Shown here: positions 58,057 to 64,000 of the stretch, one piece after another
Layout: each line of letters starts with the position of its first letter
Numbering within the stretch: position 1 is the first letter of the stretch
Origin: Lysobacter sp. KIS68-7
Lineage (GTDB): Bacteria; Pseudomonadota; Gammaproteobacteria; Xanthomonadales; Xanthomonadaceae
Reading direction: 5' to 3'
Assembly (NCBI RefSeq): GCF_021284745.1
Contig: NZ_CP089925.1
Coordinates: 1,983,001-2,047,000 of the forward strand
DNA: 64,000 nucleotides
Notes under the pieces: generated by a model
Database searches by the model: none
What the model was told of the DNA's origin: nothing
What the model saw: the letters and a program-made list of their open reading frames with translations, nothing else
Translations under genes and position numbers: made by a program

Positions 58057-59589
58057 ATGCCGACCCCTTCGCTGGAAACCTGGCAGTCCGCCGAGCGCCA
58101 CCTCGGCGAAGGCCGCCGGGACGACGCCCGCACCGCCTACCTCACGCTCGCCGATGAACCGGCCTTCGCCGCCCTCGCGCAGTTGCGCCTGTCCCTGATC
58201 GCCTCGCACGAAGGGCGCGGCCGCGATGCGGTGGCGCATGCCCTCGCCGCATCCAAGGCGCATATCGAAGACCCGGACATCACCGAGATGGTCTGCAAGC
58301 GGCTGCTGACGCTGGGCGAAGCCCAAGCGGCCGTGCAGCTGACGCGCTCGCCGGCGGTGATGCTGAGCAAGCGCCCGGGCCCGCTCGCGCAGCTCGGCCG
58401 CACGCTGATCGATTACACGCAGCCCGAGGCCGCGCTGCGCGTGCTGCGCACCGCGCGCTCGAAGGGCTGGGATTCGGCGCGCATCCGTTGCTTCACCGGT
58501 ATCGCCGAGATGCAACTGGGCAACGACGACGCGGCCGAAGGCGAGCTGGAAGGCGCGCTCGAAGGCGGCTCGGATTTCCCCCGCGCCGCGCGCGCGCTGT
58601 CGACGCTGCGCAAGCAGACGCCCGAGCGCAACCACGTCGACGCCCTGCGCGCCTCGCTCGCGCGCCTGGGCGATACGCATGCCGACGCACCGCAGCTCTA
58701 CTACGCGCTGTTCAAGGAACTCGACGACCTCGACGACATCGACGGCGCCTGGCAGGCGCTGGACACCGGGATGCAACTGCGTCGCGCGCAGGTGCCGTAC
58801 GACGGCGCGGCGGAGCAGGCCTTGTTCGACCACCTGCAACGCTTGAAGGTGGCGCCGGGTACGCACACCGAATCCGAAGGTCCCATGCCGGTCTTCATCG
58901 TTGGCCTGCCGCGCTCGGGCACGGCGCTGCTGCAGCGATTCCTCGCGCGCCACGACCAGATCGCCGATGCCGGCGAGCTGCGCGACTTCACCTACCAGCT
59001 GCGCTGGATGTGCGACGCACCCGGTGGCCCGAACCTCGACCTTGCGCTGGCGCAACGCGCCGATGGCATCACCGACTGGGCGCAGCTCGGCGAGCGTTAT
59101 CTCGACCACACCCGCTGGCGTGCCGCGCGCCTCGACGCCCCGGCGCCCGCCGTCTACCTCGACACCTGGTCGCCCAACTTCCTCGAGCTCGGCCACATCG
59201 TGCGCGCGCTGCCCAACGCGCGCATCGTGCACATGATCCGCGACCCGATGGAAACGTGTTTCGCGAACCTCAAGGAACTGTTCGCTTCCGCCTCACCGCA
59301 TACGTACGACCAGGCGGACATGGCCGACCACTACAAGCGCTATCGCCAGCTGATGGCGCACTGGACCGCGATGTTCCCCGGCCGCATCCACCAGGTGCGC
59401 CACGCCGACCTGGTCAACGAACCGGAAGGCACGACGCGCGAGATGCTCGAACACCTCGGCCTGCCGTGGCAGCCGGGCATCGTCGACGCCACCATCGTGC
59501 GCACGCAGGGTCGTTGGCGGCGCTACGAGGAACACCTCGCACCGCTGCGCCAGCGCCTGGGCTCTTACGCGTACTCGGCGCGCAGTTGA
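58057..59589 (+). CDS. TPR-sulfotransferase-like protein 1
   Basis: A 510-residue protein. Residues 1-260 are TPR-like helical repeats and 280-510 a sulfotransferase domain with FIVGLPRSGTALLQRF (PSB loop) at about 280. The segment that carries the conserved Asp-Lys-x-Pro in the paralogue (TDKTPHNF) reads LDTWSPNF, so catalysis is doubtful. RDPMETCFANLKELF (3'-phosphate region) is kept. The stop overlaps the next gene's ATG. TACAAT at 58015-58020 may be its -10. Confidence 0.8.
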   Translation: MPTPSLETWQSAERHLGEGRRDDARTAYLTLADEPAFAALAQLRLSLIASHEGRGRDAVAHALAASKAHIEDPDITEMVCKRLLTLGEAQAAVQLTRSPAVMLSKRPGPLAQLGRTLIDYTQPEAALRVLRTARSKGWDSARIRCFTGIAEMQLGNDDAAEGELEGALEGGSDFPRAARALSTLRKQTPERNHVDALRASLARLGDTHADAPQLYYALFKELDDLDDIDGAWQALDTGMQLRRAQVPYDGAAEQALFDHLQRLKVAPGTHTESEGPMPVFIVGLPRSGTALLQRFLARHDQIADAGELRDFTYQLRWMCDAPGGPNLDLALAQRADGITDWAQLGERYLDHTRWRAARLDAPAPAVYLDTWSPNFLELGHIVRALPNARIVHMIRDPMETCFANLKELFASASPHTYDQADMADHYKRYRQLMAHWTAMFPGRIHQVRHADLVNEPEGTTREMLEHLGLPWQPGIVDATIVRTQGRWRRYEEHLAPLRQRLGSYAYSARS

Positions 59590-61148
59590 TGCAACCCCAG
59601 TCGCTGGCGGCCTGGCAGACCGCGGAACGATTGCTGCAGGCCGGACGCGTGGAGGAAGCACGCGGCGGCTACGAGCGCCTGACGAACGATCCGATGTTCG
59701 CGCCCATGGCGCACCTGCGCCTGTCGCTGATCGAGACCAAGGCGCGTCGCCACCAGTCGGCGACGGCGCATGCGATGGCCGCGTTCGCCGCGCGGCAACC
59801 GGATCCGGACCTGCTGGAGATGATCGCCAAGCGCCTGGACGTGCTGGGCGAAACGCAGGCGATGCGCGCGTGTGCGCTGGATCCGGTGGTGCTGGCGGAA
59901 GGGCGGCCTGAAGTTGTCGCCGAATTCGGCCGCCTGTTGAGCAACGCGACGCTGCACCAAGACGCGCTGCGCCTGCTGGAGCACGCGAAGGCGCGCGGCT
60001 TCGCCGACCCTTTCCTCGACTATCTGATCGGCCTGTGTCGCTTGTATGGCGCCGATGTCGCGGGTGCGGAAGCGGCGTTCGAGGCGTGCCTGGCGAAGAT
60101 GCCGAACCATGCGGCTGCGTTGCGCGGACTCACGCGGCTGCGGCGCCGCCCGCAGGCGGGCGATGGCCGGGTGGAACGTCTGCGGGATGCGTTGACGCAC
60201 GCGCGCGACGAAAGCGACGCCGCACAACTGCAATTCGCGCTGTTTTCCGAACTCGACCAGCGCGATGCCGTCGACGACGCCTGGCAGGCGCTCGACACCG
60301 GCATGCGCACGCGGCGCAAACAACTCGCGTTCGATCCGGCGGACGATGCCACGCTGTTCGATGCGCTGCGCACGCTCGATGTGGCGCCCGCTCCACACGA
60401 CGACCCGGACGCCCCGCGCCCGATCTTCATCGTCGGCCTCCCGCGCACCGGCACCACGCTGCTCGAACGGATTCTCGGCAACCACCCCGACGTGGCCGAT
60501 GCCGGTGAACTTGAAGACGTCGTGCGCCAGTTGCGCTGGAGCTGCGAACTGCCGGGCCCCGCGGTGCTCGACCTGCCGCTGGCCCGCGCGCTGCGCAACG
60601 CCGACCTCTCACGGTTCGGCCGCCGCTACCTCGAGCACACTGCGTGGCGTGCGCAAGGCAAGCGCGCTTACACCGACAAGACCCCGCACAACTTCCTTGC
60701 GCTCGACCTGATCGCGCGCGCATTGCCGCAGGCGCGTTTCCTGCACATGGTGCGCGGCCCGATGGACACCTGCTTCTCGAACCTCAAGGAATGGTTCGCC
60801 GGCAGCTATCCGCACAGCTACGACCAGGCGGAGATGGCGGACCACTACAAGCGCTACGTCGATTTGATGGCGTTGTGGCGCACGCGCTGGCCGGATCGCA
60901 TCCTCGACGTGCATTACAGCGCGCTGGTCACGGAGCCAGAACGCGTCGCAGCCGAAGTGCTGGCGTTCTGCGGATTGCCGGACGTGGCGAACATCACCGA
61001 CACCGGCGCACGCACGGGCACGGTGTCGACGGCCAGCGCGATGCAGGTGCGCGAACCGATCCACCAGCGCTTCCTCGAACAGTGGAAGCGCTACGAATCG
61101 CACCTCGCCCCGCTGCGCGAACGTCTGGGCGACTACACCGGCACCTGA
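59589..61148 (+). CDS. TPR-sulfotransferase-like protein 2
   Basis: A 519-residue paralogue of the preceding gene. The TPR part is at 1-270; the sulfotransferase part has GLPRTGTTLLERILGNHPDV, TDKTPHNFLALDLIARALP and RGPMDTCFSNLKEWF, all expected motifs. The acceptor is unknown: a glycolipid, peptide or protein tyrosine are possible. Its ATG is coupled to the previous stop, so the pair is one transcript. It overlaps convergent MocR by 16 bases. Confidence 0.88.
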   Translation: MQPQSLAAWQTAERLLQAGRVEEARGGYERLTNDPMFAPMAHLRLSLIETKARRHQSATAHAMAAFAARQPDPDLLEMIAKRLDVLGETQAMRACALDPVVLAEGRPEVVAEFGRLLSNATLHQDALRLLEHAKARGFADPFLDYLIGLCRLYGADVAGAEAAFEACLAKMPNHAAALRGLTRLRRRPQAGDGRVERLRDALTHARDESDAAQLQFALFSELDQRDAVDDAWQALDTGMRTRRKQLAFDPADDATLFDALRTLDVAPAPHDDPDAPRPIFIVGLPRTGTTLLERILGNHPDVADAGELEDVVRQLRWSCELPGPAVLDLPLARALRNADLSRFGRRYLEHTAWRAQGKRAYTDKTPHNFLALDLIARALPQARFLHMVRGPMDTCFSNLKEWFAGSYPHSYDQAEMADHYKRYVDLMALWRTRWPDRILDVHYSALVTEPERVAAEVLAFCGLPDVANITDTGARTGTVSTASAMQVREPIHQRFLEQWKRYESHLAPLRERLGDYTGT

Positions 61149-62578
61149 CGCGCGAGCGCCGCCCGCAGCGCGGCCATGCGCGCGCGGATTTCCTCCACGT
61201 CGATCACGCTGTAACCGAACGCGATGACCGGTTCGCGCAACGGCCCCATCGCATACTCGGCCGCCGATTGCGCGCCAGGGGTGTGCTCGCGCACCAGGGC
61301 GAGGATGCGCGGCATCTGTTCGGGATCGCGGATGCGCACGGCGGTGTGCAGGCCCGCTTCGGAGGGAATCGGCGTCATCCAGGCGTCCATCGCCGCGAGC
61401 CCCTCGAGCAGCGCGATACGCCGCTCGGCATAGATCGAGCGCATCTTCCGCACGTGCCGCGCCAGGTGGCCGTCGCGGATGAACGCGGCGAGCACCGCCT
61501 GCGTCACCGCATCGGCGTAGGGATCGGCGCCGTACTTGATCGCCGCCAAGGGCGCGCGCGCCCACGCAGGCGCGACGACGAAGCCCTTGCGCAGGGCAGG
61601 GAACAGGCTTTTGGTGAACGTGCCGACGTAACAGACCAAGCCATCGCGATCGAGCGTCTGCAGCGCGTCCAGCGGGCGGCCGCCGAAGCGGAACTCGCCG
61701 TCGTAGTCGTCTTCGATCACCACCGCGTTGCGCGCACGTGCGTAATCGAGCAAGGCCATGCGACGACGCAAGGACAGCGCCGCACCCGTGGGCGACTGAT
61801 GCGACGGCGTCACGCTGATGACGCGCACGTCGTCGGGCATGCATTCGACGCACAGGCCTTCGTCGTCGACGGGCGTCGGCACCAGCACGGCGCCCGCCGC
61901 GGCGAACGCAGCGCGCACGGGCGGATACCCGGGTTCCTCGACGGCCACGCGCGTTTCGCCCGGCGTGACCAGCAAGCGCGCGAGCAGATCGAAGGCCTGC
62001 TGCGCACCGGAAGTCACGACGACATCCTCGCCCGTGCAGGCCACCGCGCGCGCAAACGCCACGTGCTGCGCGATCGCCGAGCGCAATTCGGGCAAGCCTT
62101 GTGACGGCGGATACGTGAACGGACGTTTCGAAAACGCCTGCAGCGCCTGCGCCGTCAACTTGCGCCACAACGCATGCGGGAAGTGGCGATGGTCCGGCAC
62201 GCCCAATCGAAAGCTGCGCTCGGGCAAGGCGCGCGGTGCGGGCGGCAACCAGGGCGTGCGCCAGAACGGCGCGAGGCGCGGATCTTCCATCGTCGGCGGC
62301 GCGGCCGCGACGCGCTGTCGCGTGTGCAAGTCGGCGACCACCGGCTTCGCACCCTGGCGCGGCACCACGTAGCCCTCGGCGACCAGCAGGTCGTAGGCCC
62401 CGGTCACCGTGTTGCGCGCAATGCCCAGCTCGGCGGCCAGCTTGCGCGACGCGGGCAACGTGGCGCCCGCAGCCAGTCGCCCGTCCAGGATCGCGGCCCG
62501 CAACTGCTGGTGCAGCGTGCCCATCAGATGGCCCGCGGCCCCGCTCAGGTCGGGCGCGAAGGGCAGGACTGGCTCCAT
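61133..62578 (-). CDS. MocR/PdxR-type GntR regulator with aminotransferase domain
   Basis: A 481-residue fusion: an N-terminal GntR winged helix (about 15-80; LPASRKLAAELGIARNTVTGAYDLL) and a class I aminotransferase-like domain (about 110-475) with the PLP lysine in GTFTKSLFPALRKGF. SHQSPTG and EDDYDGEFR are typical. MocR proteins respond to PLP or amino acid ligands. ATG 62578 has GGAG five bases upstream. It is divergent from the GST gene, 79 bases apart, which it may regulate. Confidence 0.9.
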   Translation of the reverse strand: MEPVLPFAPDLSGAAGHLMGTLHQQLRAAILDGRLAAGATLPASRKLAAELGIARNTVTGAYDLLVAEGYVVPRQGAKPVVADLHTRQRVAAAPPTMEDPRLAPFWRTPWLPPAPRALPERSFRLGVPDHRHFPHALWRKLTAQALQAFSKRPFTYPPSQGLPELRSAIAQHVAFARAVACTGEDVVVTSGAQQAFDLLARLLVTPGETRVAVEEPGYPPVRAAFAAAGAVLVPTPVDDEGLCVECMPDDVRVISVTPSHQSPTGAALSLRRRMALLDYARARNAVVIEDDYDGEFRFGGRPLDALQTLDRDGLVCYVGTFTKSLFPALRKGFVVAPAWARAPLAAIKYGADPYADAVTQAVLAAFIRDGHLARHVRKMRSIYAERRIALLEGLAAMDAWMTPIPSEAGLHTAVRIRDPEQMPRILALVREHTPGAQSAAEYAMGPLREPVIAFGYSVIDVEEIRARMAALRAALARQVPV

Positions 62579-62657
62579 GGAATCTCCGCGAACTGGTCCA
62601 AACACGGGGCCAGATTACGCCGACCATGGCCTCGTGCCCACCACAGGAAGGACCCCC

Positions 62658-63344
62658 ATGCTGGACATCTATTACGCGGCATCGCCCAACGGCATGAAGC
62701 TGCCGCTGTTCCTGGAGGAAGTCGCGGAACAGGGCGCGCCGCTGGCGCATCGCCTGATCCCGGTGAAGCTCTCGGCCGGCGAACAGTTCCGCCCCGAGTT
62801 CCTCGCCATCTCGCCGAACAACAAGATCCCCGCGATCGTCGACCACGCGCCCGTCGATGGCGGCGCGCCCCTGTCGATCTTCGAATCGGCCGCGATCCTG
62901 CAATACCTCGCGGAGAAGAGCGGCAAGTTGTTGGCGCCCGATCCGCGCACGCGCATCGAAACCCTGCAGTGGCTGACCTGGCAAGTCGCTGGCCTGGGCC
63001 CGATGGCCGGGCAATCGGGCTGGTTCCGCGTGCATTCGCAACAACGCGACGACTACGCCATCGACCGCTATGTGCGCGAAACGCATCGCCTCTACGGCGT
63101 GCTGGATCGCCACCTCGCGGGTCGCGAATTCATCGCCGGCGACGCGTATTCGATCGCCGACATCGCCTGCTGGCCGTGGATCTACTCACACGCGGGCCAT
63201 GGCCAGTCGCTCGAGGACTTCCCGGACATCGCGCGCTGGTTCGAGGCCATTCGCCAACGCCCTGCGACGCAACGCGCCTTCGCACATTACGTCGACCCTT
63301 ACGCCCGCGTGCGCCACCCGGCGATCGAGGAGCAAGTCGCATGA
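62658..63344 (+). CDS. Glutathione S-transferase family protein
   Basis: A 228-residue protein. The N-terminal thioredoxin-like half has the cis-Pro in NKIPAIVDH and ESAAILQYLAEKSGKL; the C-terminal helical half has the FIAGDAYSIADIACWPW N-cap motif. It resembles YfcG-type disulfide-bond oxidoreductases, with Ser/Asn at the usual Cys position. Divergent MocR suggests control by that regulator. Its stop overlaps the next gene (ATGA). Confidence 0.9.
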   Translation: MLDIYYAASPNGMKLPLFLEEVAEQGAPLAHRLIPVKLSAGEQFRPEFLAISPNNKIPAIVDHAPVDGGAPLSIFESAAILQYLAEKSGKLLAPDPRTRIETLQWLTWQVAGLGPMAGQSGWFRVHSQQRDDYAIDRYVRETHRLYGVLDRHLAGREFIAGDAYSIADIACWPWIYSHAGHGQSLEDFPDIARWFEAIRQRPATQRAFAHYVDPYARVRHPAIEEQVA

Positions 63345-64000
63345 CCCCGTACATCTGCCCGACCTGCGCAACGCAATACGCCGCGAGCGAACACCCGCCC
63401 GAACACTGCCCGGTGTGCGAAGACGACCGCCAGTACGTCGCGTGGGAAGGCCAGCAATGGACCACGCATGAAGCACTTCAACAGCGCTACAAACTGCGCA
63501 TCGACCAGGACGCCGACTTGCTCGCCATCGCCGTCGATCCCATGTTCGCCATCCCGCAACGCGTGCTGCACCTGCGCACCGACGCCGGCAACCTGCTGTG
63601 GGAAAGCCTGGGCTTCGTGAACGACGACGCCGTGCGTGCTTTGCGCGACGCAGGCGGTGTCGACCGCATCATCGTCTCGCACCCGCATTTCTATTCTTCG
63701 ATGGTCGAGTGGAGCGAAGCGCTCGGCGGCGTGGAAATCCTCCTGCACGAAGCCGACCGCGAATGGGTTCGCCGCCCGAGCGACAACATCCGCTTCTGGC
63801 GCGGCGACACACTCCAACTTTCCGATGAGATCACCCTGATCAACGTCGCCGGCCACTTCCCCGGCAGCACCGCGTTGCACTGGAAAACGGGCCCGCACGG
63901 CAAGGGCGCGCTGTTCCCGGGCGACGCACCGCACGTCGGACAGGACCGCAAGCAAGTCACCTTCATGCACAGCGTCCCGAACTTCATGCCGATGAAGCCC
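63341..64000 (+). CDS. Metallo-beta-lactamase-fold hydrolase with N-terminal zinc ribbon (partial)
   Basis: The frame from ATG 63341 runs off the right edge; 220 residues are visible. Two CxxC pairs at residues 6-9 and 23-26 (CPTC, CPVC) form a rubredoxin-like ribbon. Then a metallo-beta-lactamase fold appears with SHPHFYSSM and the late AGHFPGSTALHW. In the HxHxDH motif the aspartate is lost (HPHFYSS), so metal binding may be altered. It is coupled to the GST gene. C-terminus missing. Confidence 0.85.
   Translation, partial: MTPYICPTCATQYAASEHPPEHCPVCEDDRQYVAWEGQQWTTHEALQQRYKLRIDQDADLLAIAVDPMFAIPQRVLHLRTDAGNLLWESLGFVNDDAVRALRDAGGVDRIIVSHPHFYSSMVEWSEALGGVEILLHEADREWVRRPSDNIRFWRGDTLQLSDEITLINVAGHFPGSTALHWKTGPHGKGALFPGDAPHVGQDRKQVTFMHSVPNFMPMKP

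Noticed and set aside
1-64000. Search for insertion sequences, prophage genes, integrases, rRNA operons, CRISPR arrays and defence systems
   Set aside because: No transposase, integrase, phage structural gene, restriction or toxin-antitoxin gene or repeat-spacer array was recognised; one tRNA gene only, without an integrated element beside it.

Overview
This is a GC-rich chromosomal segment of about 64 kb with typical bacterial housekeeping content and short intergenic spaces. The organism is most probably a member of the Xanthomonadaceae/Lysobacteraceae (Lysobacter, Luteimonas or a close relative). The best marker is the arginine cluster, which has N-acetylornithine carbamoyltransferase (argF'), an N-acetylcitrulline-type deacetylase and a fused acetylglutamate kinase/synthase, a route characteristic of this family. 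A FimX-like twitching-motility effector, a Lys/Ala-tailed DksA-like protein and TPR-sulfotransferases fit the same group. No rRNA, insertion sequence, prophage or CRISPR array was seen. There is one tRNA gene (tRNA-Pro, CGG).

Layout. 0-2.1 kb: PHB regulator phaR (cut by the window edge), acetoacetyl-CoA reductase phaB and gluQRS. 2.2-7.1 kb: htpX, fimX-like, and epmB divergent from efp. 7.1-10.8 kb: a coupled run of a small membrane protein, a methylthioadenosine/SAH deaminase-type amidohydrolase, ubiG, a mupP/gph phosphatase and a squalene/phytoene-synthase-like protein. 10.9-15.5 kb: folE2, then (minus) M23 lipoprotein, pyrC and yidD, then the DksA-like gene. 15.5-15.9 kb: a gene-free stretch with two large inverted repeats. 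15.9-19.6 kb: MFS exporter, sufE, cysS and a small periplasmic protein. 19.6-27.3 kb: a putative arginine attenuator followed by the tightly overlapped operon argF'-argG-argE-argB(A)-GNAT-argC-argH. 27.3-33.6 kb: small proteins, tRNA-Pro, and hisS coupled to an ammonia-lyase and a phosphoesterase. 33.6-35.5 kb: methionine salvage genes mtnBDC. 35.5-41.1 kb: an amino acid permease, a Nudix hydrolase, efpL, an SDR dehydrogenase, an exported amidohydrolase and a GNAT. 41.1-47.3 and 50.7-57.8 kb: the leucine degradation genes. 47.3-49.7 kb: the ferrous iron operon feoAB with a Cys-rich small protein. 49.7-50.6 kb: a zinc-ribbon protein and a bactofilin. 52.5-53.4 kb: two Ala-rich lipoproteins. 54.9-55.5 kb: a palindromic element of about 0.5 kb. 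58.0-61.1 kb: tandem TPR-sulfotransferases. 61.1-64.0 kb: a MocR-type regulator divergent from a GST gene and a truncated metallo-beta-lactamase-fold gene.

How the parts work together. Leucine dehydrogenase, isovaleryl-CoA dehydrogenase, both methylcrotonyl-CoA carboxylase subunits, methylglutaconyl-CoA hydratase, HMG-CoA lyase and a thiolase form a nearly complete route from leucine to acetyl-CoA. phaB and phaR at the left edge could draw on that acetyl-CoA for PHB. The arginine operon is complete from acetylglutamate to arginine except for the aminotransferase argD. EF-P, its lysine 2,3-aminomutase EpmB and the paralogue EfpL all lie within the window. Features most worth following up are the arginine leader upstream of argF', the long palindrome at 54.9-55.5 kb, the cysteine-less DksA-like protein with its histone-H1-like tail, the cyclic-di-GMP gene coupled to the leucine operon, and the insertion-bearing ammonia-lyase next to hisS.
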